A stretch of 64,000 bases of DNA. Source: Nymphaea colorata. Taxonomy: Eukaryota; Streptophyta; Magnoliopsida; Nymphaeales; Nymphaeaceae. Positions 9,773-22,720 of the stretch are shown here, piece by piece. Made by a program: the position numbers and the translations under genes. The notes under the pieces are model-generated. The model was given only the letters and a program-made list of their open reading frames with translations, was not told where the DNA came from and did not search any database. Position 1 is the stretch's first letter. The number at the start of each line of letters is the position of its first letter. Where the stretch lies: assembly GCF_008831285.2 (NCBI RefSeq), contig NW_022204507.1:3573017-3637016 (forward strand), given 5' to 3'.

Positions 9773-11490
9773 ATTTGTTATTTCATTGTATTGATCAAGC
9801 ATGAATGGTCACTTATATCTTTTGTCACTTGCATTGCCTAATTCTGTTATTTTTTATAGCTCAAGTAATATTCTCATTTTTTATGGATCTAATTCTACTA
9901 TTGAAAAGAAATTGTACTGTTGACATTAAGATATATGTATCTATACCTAACACTTCATGTGAATGAATCTGCCCTTTTAACTAATAAAAAGACAACACAT
10001 GAGAAAGCAATCTTTGAAAAGTGTGAGCGATCTAATTGCCTTCGCGTGCTGCATCTGTAGTGTAGAGTTGCTAACTCCTTTGGTCCTCTTAGTCCACTTG
10101 ATTCTATCATTTCCACCTGCTGAATAAGGTTCTTTCAACATCTCTTACAACATGCATAATGATGGACAGATATTCAATGATTTGATGTCCAAGTGTGTTG
10201 AGGAAGAAGAGAGATTGAAGAGTGAGAATGTGCATAGTGCACATGTGGCTTCTCATAAAAGTCAACATAAAATTGGACCAAAGAAGAATGTCATAAAGAA
10301 AAAGGCTAAAAAGTCCGCTACATGAACATCTAACCAATCTACTATCAAGCCTCAAAAAGATGTCTCTTATATGAAGTGCTTCTTCTGTAAGAAGAAATGA
10401 CATAAAAAGACAAATGTGAAAAGTATGTGAACTGTTGGCTAGGAAAGATAATTTATCATTAACTTCTCATGAATGTAACTTGATTATACTCCAGTTAATA
10501 ACTGGTGGGTTAATTCGAGTGACTCTGTGTATATTGCAGATACCTTGCAGGCTTTTATGAACAAAAGGGAGCCAATGGAACATAAGAGAAGTACTTTCTT
10601 CGAAAACAAATGCATTCGTATGTCAAGGCCGTTGGGACTTGAAGTTGATGCTAGAGAGTGGTTCTGTTTTAAAATTAAGTGGATACATTTTATGTATCAT
10701 CTTATAGCAGAAACCTTGTTTCTATTTTTTGACTAGATAAACTTGGATACTGTTTTAATTTTAAAATTCAAAATTATTTATTTAGAAAGATTCAATCTGG
10801 ATTGGTTATACATGTTTGACTGAATAACTACGATCCATGAGTCTCTAACTTGTGGCAATATATCAATTGGTAATAAATGTGGCATGTTGAATTAAATTCT
10901 ATATGTTTTGGCACTATCGCTTAGGACATATTAAGTATAAGCAGAGTAACACATACAAGAAATGTGCTAAAATGAGCAACAACAAAGTAGAAATTATTCA
11001 TACAGATGTGTGCAGACCGTTTGCCCTATGTTATATGGGTGAAACGTATTTTGTCACTTTTATTGACTATTACTGCTAATTTATCTCTATCTTTTATTTG
11101 AGAAATTGGAAGTCTATTAAGCTTTGAAAGACTTTAAGAATGAGGTCGAAAAATAAAATGGAGAAGTAGTGCACGTGTCTGATCAGATAGAGGTGGCAAG
11201 TACTATGGATGTTGTACTGTAATGGGGTAATAGGAGGGACCTTTAGCATGTTTTCTTAAGGAAGAAGGCATTGTACCTCAGTGCACTATGTCCGCTAGTG
11301 CATATTAGAATGGTACAACTGAAAGAAGAAATCATATGCTTAAAGAAATGGTTCATCCTATGTAGAATTATTCACCACTCTTTATTGTGTTGTGGAGTGA
11401 GGCTTTTTAAGGATAGATGCACACAATTTGAATAATGTACCTGCTAAAGTTGTTTCTAAAACTCCTTATAGTTATTGGTAGGAAGAAACC
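9773..11490 (+). pseudogene. Degenerate Ty1/copia retrotransposon fragment, copy 1 (gag to integrase)
   Basis: Remnants of a copia polyprotein read in order. A gag tail (SKCVEEEERLK) is followed by a CCHC zinc knuckle of form CX2CX4HX4C (CFFCKKK, stop, H), with TGA at 10,398-10,400 where the usual glycine codon stands. One base is also lost just after it compared with the copy at 44.5 kb. Then come a protease-like WWVNSSD (normally DSG), a pre-integrase RLGHI-type stretch, and an integrase core with EIIHTDVC near 10,990, VTFIDYY-like residues, and a decayed SDRGGEYYG segment near 11,190. Many stops and frameshifts make it non-functional. No LTRs are recognisable, and the homology to copy 2 stops abruptly at both ends. 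Confidence 0.85.
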
Positions 11491-12417
11491 CTCTTCTGAT
11501 CTTTTTGAAACAATTCTGTCAGATATCTGATTCAAGGCCGATATATTCATGGCATCCTTAATTGGAAGCCTCCCACCTCCAACATGTTCACCATCTTAAA
11601 TAGTTGACAAGCCCATTTGGGTGTGGCAAAGTGGATATGGATGTACAACAAGTCAAGCGAACTCAAGCTCGACTCAAACTAAGTAAACCTCGACTTGAGC
11701 TCGACTCATTTGCTAAAAGAGTCCATTTCCGGCATATAAACAAGTTCAGTTCAAGTTACATGAACTCAACTCATTTAAACTTGATGAGCTCAATAAACTT
11801 TTTAGGTTTCATATAATCTTTTATATATTTAAAAGCATTACCAATTATTCTTGCTCAAATTTTCTATACCACTCCCAATGATGACCACTAGGAGCCTAAT
11901 CTTCTAAATGCAAAAATTGATTAATTAATAGTATGACTAACTTTTCTAACAGATCTTGAAATTAAACATAATTTTCTTTCATTAGTAATATGACCACCTT
12001 ACAATCTCTTAATATGAACTTGTCAAATGTTGCCTATTGAAATTAGTATAGATTACAATCTTAGGGCATGCCGTATCTATCGGCCTCTTAAATTTTTTTA
12101 TAAATTGCATATTAAAAAATGTTTTGGTACAGTCATAGCAACCTTAGTGTTTGCAAAATGTAAACAGTAATTTGAAATGTAAACATAAAATTTCACAAAG
12201 GTAAGTAAATATCTGCAATAAGACAACGTTGTTGATGATGAAAATGAAAATAAAAGTGATACCTAGGTAGAAAATGAAGGATTGTTTTGATATGGGTATG
12301 GGAATTGTACCATTAACGGGGTAAATCGGCTCTAATTGATCAAAATATATGTATATCGCTATGTTGAGCTTTTTCTACATTTTTCTATTTAAAAATTCTC
12401 ATGAACTAACAATTAAT
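11491..12417. other. No gene recognised
   Basis: AT-rich. Around 11,640-11,800 there are loose repetitions of GAGCTCRACTC-like words. A 70-codon frame at 11,604-11,816 has no recognised domain. Confidence 0.5.
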
Positions 12418-12562
12418 AAAAAGACAAATTAGAAGAGGTTACCAACCACAATATGTGGTTCTGTCATTTTGGCTTGACCAGCCAATGTGATTATATAGAG
12501 TGAGGAATAACTGGTCAAAGTGAAAAAACAAATTAGAAGATGTACCAACCACAATATGGTTT
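12418..12562 (+). repeat. Direct repeat, period about 108 bp
   Basis: ACAAATTAGAAGA followed by ACCAACCACAATATG occurs near 12,422 and again near 12,530. The second copy carries a small deletion. It is a local duplication in non-coding DNA. Confidence 0.7.
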
Positions 12563-12834
12563 TGACTGGGATTTCGTCAGTATAATAGTTTTTTTCTTTT
12601 TTCGAGCACACCTTTTACCTTCGCTCATCAAGCCATGCCTGAACAAGATGATGATGACACACATAAGTCACATTTTGGGCACTCAAGCGCATTTTTGGGG
12701 CTTGGAGCCTTCCTGAACGGATGTTGAAATAAAAAATTTCATTGAAGCCATCATTCATTCATATATAGTGCATGGTATGTGATATTTTAGGATCAGAGGT
12801 GCAATTCCTGTGCCACATAGAGCCTTTATGCTCC

Positions 12835-13150
12835 AGAAGAACAGAAAAGGGCATAAATGAATAAAAAAAGTTCATTATTACTATCCCCAGGTGGACTCTG
12901 TTTCACTAAGGAAGAAGATAACCCTAGAGTGCAGAATCTCTTCTTCAGCCAAATCTGCTAGTTCTCTGTCATTAGGTGGGGTCAGTTGATAATGAACTCC
13001 TGCAGGGTGTAGTACGAGCAACAAAAGAAAAAAGAAAAAAACAACTGATCCGAGCATCTACCAGATCAGCAAGAAAACAAGAAAGAGGAAAACTGATCAA
13101 AAAAGGAATTAAAAAATGACACGCCGGATTTTGCCTTAGGACACCCTCAG
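12835..13150 (+). repeat. Segmental-duplication block matching 51,435-51,720
   Basis: Shared stretches include GGTGGGGTCAGTTGATAATG and GAATCTCTTCTTC. The block lies about 1.3 kb after the copia fragment here, and inside the second duplicated region there. No coding function is visible. Confidence 0.7.
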
Positions 13151-13640
13151 AGCAAGAAATGAAGAAGAAACTTGAGGAAGAGAGAGAAAGAAAAATTAAT
13201 ACCTATTGTTGTTGGGTTTTTACTGCTGCTGCTCAAGCTCTGGTCTGCTCACCGATGGCCACAGATGGCTGGTGACAGTAGATGCTTCCAGCTGCTCAAC
13301 CTAAAATCCTCAAAAATAGAAGGGGACAAACAAGATTCAAGAGAGTGAGGAGAGATAAAATGAGAGAAGGAAATGGAAAGGAAGTTGACAAAGAGCCACT
13401 TATACCTGTATTGGGAAATTTGACGTTCACCCATTGTTTTGTGCACAATTCCACTGAAGACCCTTTTATTTTTTTCAATTATTAACATGCAATCTTTTGG
13501 GTTTCAGTAGAGGTCAGGTTGACCTGTTCTTTATAAAAAATTAAATGCAGGTCCTAATCAGGGAAGACTTTAGTTGCGTAGAGTAAAGTAAAGACGACTT
13601 TTTCATAATCCCTTATACATACAGTTGCGGCTTGCGTTAC
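13151..13640. other. No gene recognised
   Basis: Several overlapping open frames of 60-79 codons on both strands (13,249-13,488) sit in a purine/pyrimidine-biased stretch. They are mutual shadows and none is supported. Confidence 0.5.
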
Positions 13641-15600
13641 AGATCCTGTTCCTCCATCAAAAAATTCTTCATAATGTAACAATTGCATTAGAGAATGTAG
13701 CTGCATGTGTATACATCAATCATACAGATCTATCTCACTTACAAAAAGTCCAGTAGAAGCCATACATTGGATTTAAAAACAGTTTAACACTTGGTTTTTT
13801 TTTTTTGAATTAAACTGTAAAAAAAGTAATGTATATATGTCTTCCCAGCCACTATGTGCGATCTCAATGTATTTAGATCTAAGAATCCACACCAATAATG
13901 TTTTCAATGTTTACAAAGACTGCTCTACAAATTAAATGAGAAAAATAAGAGGCAACTCCTTTTGAAAAACACCAAATGTCCAACTTTTTCTTCTGTTTTT
14001 CAAACAAACACTTGATCTCGTCAAAAGTATTAAAGTAATAATCCAAATGATGAAATTATCCCATCAAAATGAAACTATTATCAAGAAAAAAGAATTAAAA
14101 AGGAAAAACTGCTAATTAATGGCTCCGGTACAAACTCTAAAGTTATCTAGATCAAGATTGTGGGGATAAGTTTAAGTAGAAAGATGTAACTCACTAATAG
14201 CTATATATATGTAAAAGGTATTCTGTTGAACCAAGTTGAAGAGTATGGTCTCAAAAATGTCAATGGCTCATATATATAAAAATGTATCTCAGGGTTTTTG
14301 ATGTGGCAACATGCAGGATTGATTATGGAATTCTGCCGATAAGGCGAAGATTTTTGTGGAGACATCTCAAAGTTAAAAATTAAGGATGTAGAAGATATAG
14401 TTATCAGAATCATTCATGAACACCAAAACTGAGTACATTTTTCCTTTCTTAACTAAAATTAATTTTAAGACTGCTACTTGGATAAAAATAAAACAAAAGA
14501 ATTAGTCAACATGTAAAAGTAGGCCAAAGAATGAGCAAACATGTAAAACTAATCCAAAGGTGGATATTAAAACCACCCAAAAGGAGAATATAAGTTTGTA
14601 GGTCATTGTATGAAAGCTGGGAAGATCTTGAATGGTGAAATTGAGTTCCTTTTCTTTTTGTTGGCAATGTTGTGCTTCAATTGAAGGTGCCATGATTTAT
14701 TGATATATATATTCACATTTTGATAGAGGGAAAATGTAATGGCGAAAGCAACAAAATACATTACTTTTCAGGGTTGATTTCATCTGTCCAACAATGTCTT
14801 TCCTCCTTAAACAAAAATGTGGCTGCATTTTCCCCAAGTGCAATGACTTGTAAGGAATGGATCTCGTGAGACATATTTTTGATTGATTGGAACTGGAACT
14901 TGCTCGATGAGAGGTGCGCATCCTTATCTATACTGGTGATTTAGTGGCTGGTATATGTGCCCTACAGTGGTTATTTTGTCTCCGCTAAATCTATGTATAC
15001 CAGTGATGTTTAACATTGCTTCAAGTCTTCACCGCTATAGACCTACAACAGTAGGTTTTGCCACCATATATCTTGCTCTAACCAGTATCGGAGACACTGA
15101 AAGCCCGCCTGCTTCAGCTGCATGCTTACCTTTTTGCTCAAGTGTCCCTCCCTCTTTGTTTAATGATTAACACTTGTATCTTTCTACAAGTCAGCTATGT
15201 TTTTGTTTTAATTTACTTTTCTCTCAACAATATGGTAGAATTTAACTATGCTGGATTTAACAAAGGTTGTATGTCAAATTAAACCATGTCAAGTTTAATG
15301 AATTTATTTTACTTCTAACGGTTCGATGAAAAAGTGCCTCGCAAGTGTGTTGCTTAAATAAATGAAAGTATTGCTTTTTTTTCATCTGCCATACTTACGA
15401 GTAATTAAATATTTCACAAGCTTTGATGGAAAATAGTTGGTTACAACTAAATTAATTTTCTGTCAGCACGCAAACTAGCAAACAGTTTTATCCTTCATTT
15501 CTGATTTTGACAAGATAATAATGCTTTTTGCTTCCTTTTCTTTTCTTTAAATTTTTGACATAATCTTTGTGGGCATTATATGCTAAACTTATGCGTCACA
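13640..15600 (+). mobile_element. CACTA-like repeat family, member 1 (non-autonomous)
   Basis: Matches 20,960-22,720 over most of its length. Its right-hand part also resembles blocks at 25.1-26.2, 52.5-53.7 and 59.6-60.5 kb. Between 14,925 and 15,090 it carries repeated CTATACTGGTGATTT / ACCGCTATAGACCTA / ACCAGTATCGG words in both orientations. Such ACCGGTG/ACCGCTATA arrays are typical subterminal repeats of plant En/Spm (CACTA) elements. No transposase is present, and terminal CACTA sequences were not found for this copy, so the boundaries are approximate and the class is inferred from the subterminal array. Confidence 0.55.
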
Positions 15601-17420
15601 ACTTGTTGCTTTGCTAGCTCTCGCTTCACATAAATGAAATTGGGCAACCCTTTAACATTTGACATGCACAAAAAGTGCACGGTAATAATACTAAGTCTAT
15701 GACGATAACTCAAATGCAAGCAACCAATCAATACTAAAACAACATAAGACATTTACCTCGAGTAGAGAATAAAAGACTTCACGTAATTAGGCCTTTGCCG
15801 TGGGGCTTCAAATACACCCTAACAAGCCCCATTGCCTCCTACATCTTAAAAAGCAACATATCTAACTAGAGCTGCAACAAAAATATAGCAACTAATTTAT
15901 GACTGTGACAAAGAACACCTTGCTCATGGAGAACATGAAACAACAATCGACAATTAGACATTTTAAAAACTGATACAAATACCTCCAAGTTGTAACTGGT
16001 TCAGTAGTTTGTCAAAATCATCAATATCAATAAATGCTGATTTTGTTGTAGACATAGGCTCCCTTCATGTATTTTAGATAACCTCCATGGACATCAATAA
16101 AATTGACAAAGTCACATGAAGACAAAAAAAAGGTATTTTAAAGACTTACCACAACTACAACATGTTTGACAGTTCCCTTAACTATTATAAATTGTTCGAA
16201 TATATTAAAAGGCTACTGAAAGAACCAAAAAAAAAGGGAACATGTAGGATCTCATAGAGATTTTAGTAGCAAAGTTTCTTATATGTACAAGTTAAAGTCA
16301 CACTGCTGTTAAAATAGATTCCACCAGTCCTTTTTGAAATACATTAGCAATGAGAATAAAAAGCATAGTCAAGGAGGGATTTCCTTTTCTTTAAGTCCTT
16401 ATACAATTTCCATGGTTTATGGCATATTATCAAGGAAGGTTGAAACAAAAAATACCTTGCCAAAACCAACAACCAATGGTCTTTAATCAACCTGAAACAC
16501 TGAATTATTGCAATAGTAAGTTTAAGATTTATCCTATCCTAAAAATCCACGTTGAAGTAACATACCAACTTTACAATATTGAGTTAACGTTCTATGCATG
16601 TGTTTCTATGTGTCCATGATCGTTTGGCTGAGCTTGGCCATGCATCGGTTTTTGGGATTCATACTGAGGTAAATGAGTATAACAATTCCAATCTAGTCAA
16701 GCAACTAATGTAAGAAGTGAAGACAGAGGTTGTCTAAACGAAAATAACATTTTCTCTCCAAAATAAGAGATAATAAGCTTAATGTATGAGCATAATGTCC
16801 ATGCTTTCATGTGATATTCTTTTTGAGTAGACTAGAAACATGAAGTATAAATCCAAGAATAATATTGAAAAGCAATAAAACTACTCATGAGCACTACAAT
16901 GAAACTGAAAAGAGAAATGAACCTCATCAGAAACTACACATTGAAGCCGTGGATCTGATGTTGTTAGGTCAATTAGCAGTATGTCATCATTTGAAGTCAA
17001 AAGTTCCAAACCATGAGGTTCATAACAAAGAGCTGGTCATTACAGTGACCAAGAATGCTGTTATTTCATATTGTTAGAGATTCATAAGCTCACATTCAAG
17101 TCCGCAAAAATAGATACTTCAGACAACATTGACACTCAATAAGAGACGGGTGCTACATAAGCATATTTGTGTGTGTATACATAGATACATACTTATATCT
17201 ATATATATTTTATAATTTTATTCCCTTGGGTTCATCAACATAAAGATTGCTTTTGATCTGCAAGTACTTTATGGAAGAAAACATACACAAATTTTACTAA
17301 AAGATCAGTAATATTAACAACAAATTATTAACTGGAAATGTGATTTTTATTTTTATTAATTGCCATATGTTTAATTCTGCTAAATGAATATCGACATAAA
17401 GAAGTTATATACACACATAC
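15601..17420. other. No gene recognised
   Basis: AT-rich DNA with scattered short open frames (16,419-16,619 and 16,865-17,077) lacking domains, splice support or recurrence in the window. Confidence 0.5.
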
Positions 17421-17427
17421 CCATACA

Positions 17428-17497
<70 letters not shown>

Positions 17498-17528
17498 CAC
17501 ATATATATATATATTTATATACACACAC

Positions 17529-17559
<31 letters not shown>

Positions 17560-17575
17560 TATATATATATATATG
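17428..17575. repeat. Compound microsatellite (CT)n(TA)n(AC)n
   Basis: A CT run, a long TA run, then alternating TA and ACAC runs. Open frames on both strands ([10 protein letters not shown] peptides) arise only from this tract. Confidence 0.95.
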
Positions 17576-17859
17576 TTGATTATTGACAACCAAGCATCTG
17601 TTCCAAGAGGAACAGATGCACCTGGTTGCAAGAACCTTCGAACAAGATGTTTCTGTTCATGCTGCACATGGAATAGGAACCAGACGCAATTATGGCAACA
17701 GTTCTTATTCTAGAACAATTATGCCAAGGGTAACACCAAAATAAATACCCTCATGGTCACTTTGAGCAAGATAGTCAGAAGACTTAGAACTAAAGTCTTA
17801 ATAAACTTATATGCATGCCCTATATTACATCCCAGAACACAAAAGTCAGATTCCTTTAG

Positions 17860-18640
17860 GTCCAAAGCCTTCTCTCACGCTACAGGGAACATGCAGAAGG
17901 CTTATGCTTTAGCAAGCAGCATAAGCCAAAGAGTTGGCTCCTTTACCCATCCCTATTTGCTAAAGTAACAGGCAACATAGAAAGAAAATGATTCAAACCT
18001 TTCAAGCATGAGGACATACAGAAAATCAACATATCATGCATGACCACTTGACTATATGTAGCTTCGAAGAGATTTTGGCAAGTCAATCCGTATCTTGCAG
18101 GAGCAAACATGTGTGTGTAGTATCTCAATCACACCTGAAGATTGTAGTAACCTTAATAAAATCAGGGCCTACGTGCTAAAAATAATAGTAAAAAATTATA
18201 TTCCAATGAAGACTAACGTACTTCTCTTCAAGTGCATTAGTCGTAAAAAAGAAATTTAAGATTTTCAGTTTGACATGACTCAGGTCCCACTGAAAGTGCA
18301 AAATATAGTGTTCTGTGTTTGAATGAGAGTGCCAAACGGAGTTTAATTTTTACCATAAATTAAGGACTCAAGTTTAATCTTTAACTTAGATTGAAATTCT
18401 TCGGAACTCGTTAAAATGAAAATATAAATATGAAAGGCTATGGCCAAATTCTGGGCACAGCCTAAATTGTTCTTGGTCTTCAGGGAAGGGAAAATTTGAA
18501 AATAGAAATGTAGAACAGATGCATGGACAGAAAAGAATATTCTCATTAATAGAAGTGGGGATATAGAAGCTACATAATAACTACAAAGGGTAAGAGCTTC
18601 ATAATCAGTCTATCGTCTCCTCAGATTCCTTTCTATTGGT
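17860..18640 (+). repeat. Segmental duplication A, block 1 (partner 46,991-47,735)
   Basis: Near-identical over hundreds of bases to 46,991-47,735, starting at GGTCCAAAGCCTTCTCTCAC in both. Within copy A, the second part is repeated after 696 bp at 18,801. The short open frames in it match no known protein. Confidence 0.85.
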
Positions 18641-19500
18641 GGGGAAAGAGCATGAAAAAAAAGAGGATGGGGTGTTGGATGACCAATCACTGTAGCCTAA
18701 GTGAATTGTATGGAACGGTTAAACCTTGGCCAATACCCGAATTGAGTGTAACCATTCAGAACCTGTGGCTGTGGACTGGTTTGGTGGTTTTGACTGGAGA
18801 AAACATGTGTGTGTGGTATCTCAATCACACCTAAAGATTGCAGTAACCTTAATAAAATGAGGGCCTATGTGTAAAAAATATAATAAAAAAATTATATTCA
18901 ATAAAGACTGATGTATTTCTCTTCAAGTGCATTAATCCTTAAAAAGAAATTCAAGAATTTCAGTTTGGATTAACTCAGGTCCCACTGAAAGTGCAAGTAT
19001 AGTGTTCTGTGTTTGAATGAGAGCACAGAGCGGAGTTTAATTTTTACTGTATCTTAAGTATTCAAGCCAAGTTTAATCTTTAACTCAGAATAGAATTCTT
19101 CTGAACTCGTTAAAAGGAAAATAGAAATATGAAAGGCTATGGCCAAATTATGGGCACAGCCTAAATTAATCTCAGTCTTCAATGGAGGGGAAATTCGAAA
19201 ATAGAAATGTAGAAGAGATGCCTGGACAGCAAAGAATATTCTCATTAATAGAAGTGGGGATGTAGAAGCTACAGAATAACTAAAAAGAGTAAAAGCTTCA
19301 TAATAAGTCTATCCTCTCCTTGCATTCTTTTCTACTGGTGGGGAAAGAGCATGAAAAAAAGAGAGGGCAGGGTGTTGGATAACCAATCACTGTAGCCTGA
19401 GTGAATTGTATGGAACGGTTAAGCCTTGGCTAACACCATAATTGAGTGTAACCATTCGGCACCTGTGGCTGTGGCCAGGTTTGGTGGTGATGGCTGGAGA
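18105..19500 (+). repeat. Two tandem units, period about 696 bp
   Basis: The unit starting AAACATGTGTGTGTAGTATC at 18,105 recurs at 18,801 with high similarity up to about 19,497 (ending near the TGGCTGGAG words). The same pair exists in the second duplicated region at 47,236 and 47,870, but with a 634-bp period because of a deletion. The tandem event therefore predates the segmental duplication. Confidence 0.85.
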
Positions 19501-20210
19501 AGGGACCAGGGTTGAGTGTCTCTGGTTCACCTAAATGAGCCCACAAAATTTGGCATCTCATTTTGATGATAAAAAGGCGTTGGGTAATTCTGGTTGGCAT
19601 TGTTTGGTGGAAAAAGATCAAACGAAAGGAGAGAGAGGAGGGAGGGAGGGGGCGGAAGCTTCACATTTATACAAATAAACTTATTGCAAGATATGGAAAT
19701 TGCATGTCAAATGAATTCCAACCAACCATCTCTATACCATAAGACCCTAAAAGGCAAGAAGGAAGTTGATATGGAAGAGCAATCAACACGCACGAGCGTA
19801 GCACGAGAGAAATCCAACAGACATATCTGCCTTTTTAAGACATTATGTCCAAACAAGAATCTGAAGCCTCCAATTGATGTGGTTATAGAAAACAGGAACT
19901 TTCCAACTACATATCCAACTAACCATTCTGGAGTACTAGTAAAAAGAAAGACGCCGCAGCGAGACGAAGAGGAGCAAAACGCAATCATAACAACCTCTCT
20001 GTTTTGTCATGCATTCAATCTTTTGTTGTTTAAAAGAATGGGGAAATCCTAGATTTACATTACGCTTCTGCAACTTAACTGGTGGGTTTGAGGGGAGAAA
20101 GAGAGAGAGAGAGAAAAAAGGTGGAAAAGGTTATCACGCAACTATGGTTCACACAAAATATGCAAATGGCTTGGGTGGGAAAACTCATTCATTGTCCTGA
20201 CCAAATGTAG
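19501..20210 (+). repeat. Segmental duplication A, block 2 (partners 48,563-48,812 and 50,069-50,540)
   Basis: Collinear with the B region, except that B contains about 1.25 kb of extra DNA between CATCTCTATACCAT and AAGACCCTAAAAGG. A 152-codon open frame at 19,594-20,052 spans that junction in A and is not conserved in B. I therefore do not regard it as a gene. Confidence 0.8.
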
Positions 20211-20276
20211 AGGTTATTCACTACGGTTCTCGTCCTAAAGTATTGGTCGTAGGGCATAAACAAAAATATTGTAGTG
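20205..20276 (+). mobile_element. CACTA-like terminus
   Basis: The stretch ends CAAAAATATTGTAGTG, which in reverse complement begins CACTACAATA, the usual form of a CACTA-element end. Just inside are words related to ACTACGGTTCTCGTCC and GTCGTAGGGC, resembling subterminal repeats. A 3-bp target duplication would be ACA (20,277-20,279). No matching opposite terminus was found upstream, so this may be a solo or truncated end. A second copy ends at 50,613. Confidence 0.45.
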
Positions 20277-20960
20277 ACAGTGTGCTAGCATGAATTGTAT
20301 TTGTACATGCCTGCAGTTGAGACACTATGTCTTGTTTAGATAGTCTATTAAAACTGGGTTCTGAAATGCAATAATATATTTTGTTGTGACCATCATGAAA
20401 TATACATATGTGACATTATGCATAGTATCTTAATATGGATGATGGTTAACATACTCATGCCCACCTCTCCGTTTAACACTTAAATTTGACGATAGAAACT
20501 CTTTTTGTAGACATGATTTTATTTGAATGAATAATAAAATGAATCCTACAGTTGCTTTATTGCAATCTGGTTTGCTTTACTATTTATGACCTCTTTGTAA
20601 ACGTCTTTTTATCGTAAAACCAGTTCATATAGTATCATTGTTGCATTTAATTTTTCTGAGTGCTTATTTCCTACTTGTAAGCATGATATTACTTGAGTCT
20701 ATCATAAAATAAATCATGTAGTTGTGTTATCGCATGATTTTCATTTCTTATCGCATTCTTGTAAACCCAAATTTATTTTAGGATATCATAAAATGCATAT
20801 TGCATTTGCATTATTAGAATCTATCTTGTATGATTGCTTATTGCCTTTTATTAAGCACCATGTTATCGTAAATCCAATCCATACAATGATATTATTGCTT
20901 TTAATTTTTCTAAGTGTTTATTGACCTATGTCTTAAAACAAATCCTACAATTGTGTAAAC
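20277..20960 (+). repeat. Segmental duplication A, block 3 with internal repeats (partner 50,614-51,310)
   Basis: Internal diverged repetition is visible. TTATCGTAAAACCAGTTCAT and TTATCGTAAATCCAATCCAT begin similar 60-bp stretches about 255 bp apart, both followed by TTTAATTTTTCT. The sequence is non-coding. The 66-codon open frame here also exists in the B copy, but it is compositionally AT-driven and has no known domain. Confidence 0.75.
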
Positions 20961-22720
20961 AAATCGTGCTCCTTCATGATAAAATTCTTTGTAACGTTTG
21001 CTGCATGTGTATACATCAATATTGATGATCTATCTCACTATAGAAAGTCCCCATACATTGGATTTAAAAACAGTTTAACACATAGTTTTTTTTAGAACTG
21101 TAAAAAAGTAACGTATATATGTTTTCCCAATCACTACGTGCGACGTCAATGAATTTAAATCTAAAAATACAAACCAACATTGTTTTCAATGTTAAGAGAC
21201 ACTGCTCCATAAATTAAATAAGAAAAATAAGAGATAACTCCTTTTGAGAAATACCAAATGTCCACCCAACTTTTCCTTCTGTTTTTCAAACAAACGCTTG
21301 ATCTCGTCAAAAGTATTGAAGTAATCACCCAAATGATGAAATTATCCCTTCAGGTGAGCAGGATTTTACCGACCGCCTGAAAGAAGGCCAAAGCACTAAA
21401 AAATATTAGTCACCCAAATAATGAAATTATCCCTTCAAATTGAGAATATTACCAAGAAAATAAAACTAAAAAGGAAAAATTGCTAATTAATGGCTTCCGT
21501 ACAAACTCCAAAATTAGATAGATCAAGATTGTGGAGATGAGTTTAAGTTGAAAGATGTAACTCACTAATAGCTATATATATGTAAAAGGTATTCTGGATC
21601 TTACAACCAACATGAGCTATTAAGTGAACCAAGTTGAAGAGTACGGTTTCAAAAATGTCAATGACTGAAAGCGAGATATATATGTAAAACAGTATCTTGG
21701 GGTTTTTGATGTGGCAACATGCAGGATTGATTATGGAATTTTGCCTCTAAGGCGAAGATTTTTGTAGAAAATTCTTGCACATAAAAATTAAGGAACTAGA
21801 ATATAGAACTTGTTCGTTGAAACTGCAAACACAAAAACTGAGGATGTTTTTCCTTTGTTAACTGAAATTAATTTTAAATCTGATACTTGGATAGAAATAA
21901 AACAAAAGAATTAGTCAACCTGTAAAAATAGGCCAAAGAATTAGCCAACATGTAAAACTAATCCGAAGGTGGATATTAAAAGCACCAAAGGAAGAATAAC
22001 ATTTTGTTCTTCATTGTATGAAAGCTGGGAACATCATGAAAGGTGAAATTGGCTTCTTTTTTTTGGTTGGCAATCACCATGATTTCTTGATGTATAGATA
22101 CACCTTTTGATGGAGGGAAATTGTAACAGTGAAAGCAACATAATACTTTATTTTTCAGGGCTGATTTCATCTTTCCAGTGTTGTCTTTCAACATGTGGCT
22201 GCATTTTCTTTCCCCTTAGTGCATTGACTTGTAAGGAATAGATCCCGCGAGACATACCTTTGATTGATTGGAACTGGAACTTGCTAGGAGAAAGGTGTGG
22301 ATATTTATCCATACCGGTGATTTTTGTGGCTGGTATATATGCCCTATGGTAGATTTTTGTCGCCGTTAAATCGTATGTATACTGGTGATTGTTAAATGTT
22401 AACACCCATATATGTCTTCACTGCTATACAACATCAACGGTTGTCTTTTCCACTGGTAAATCGTGTCGTAACCAGTACCAAAGAAAGAAGCACATATTGC
22501 CACTATTATTTGAAGCAAGCACGCAAAGGCCCACTTCAGCTGCCTCTTATCACTCAAGTGCCCCCCCCCTCTCCGTTTTGTGATTGACACTTGCATCTTT
22601 TCTATTTTCATATTTCATGTTAGCTATGTTTTTGTTTTAATTTACTTTTTTCTCAACAACATGGTAAGATTTAACCAAGCTTGTATGTCGAATTAAACCA
22701 TGTCAAAGTTACCATGTTTC
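20960..22720 (+). mobile_element. CACTA-like repeat family, member 2
   Basis: Collinear partner of 13,640-15,330, with the subterminal array at about 22,305-22,460 (ATACCGGTGATTTTTGTGGC, TATACTGGTGATT, ACTGCTATAC). It lacks the right-hand AT-rich tail seen in members 1, 3, 4 and 5 beyond 22,720. A small insertion with GTGAGCAGG lies near 21,353-21,420. No transposase. Confidence 0.55.

Noticed and set aside
16889-16900. CACTACAATG as a left CACTA terminus for the end at 20,276
   Set aside because: The following bases do not match the inverse of the right end, and the flanking triplet is not ACA.
17328-17713. Open frames with YIYIY and LSLSL peptides on both strands
   Set aside because: Translated microsatellite; the same holds at 1,254-1,475 and 58,614-58,893.
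19594-20052. 152-codon open frame as a gene candidate
   Set aside because: The paralogous copy at 48.7-50.4 kb is interrupted by 1.25 kb and does not keep the frame; no domain seen.
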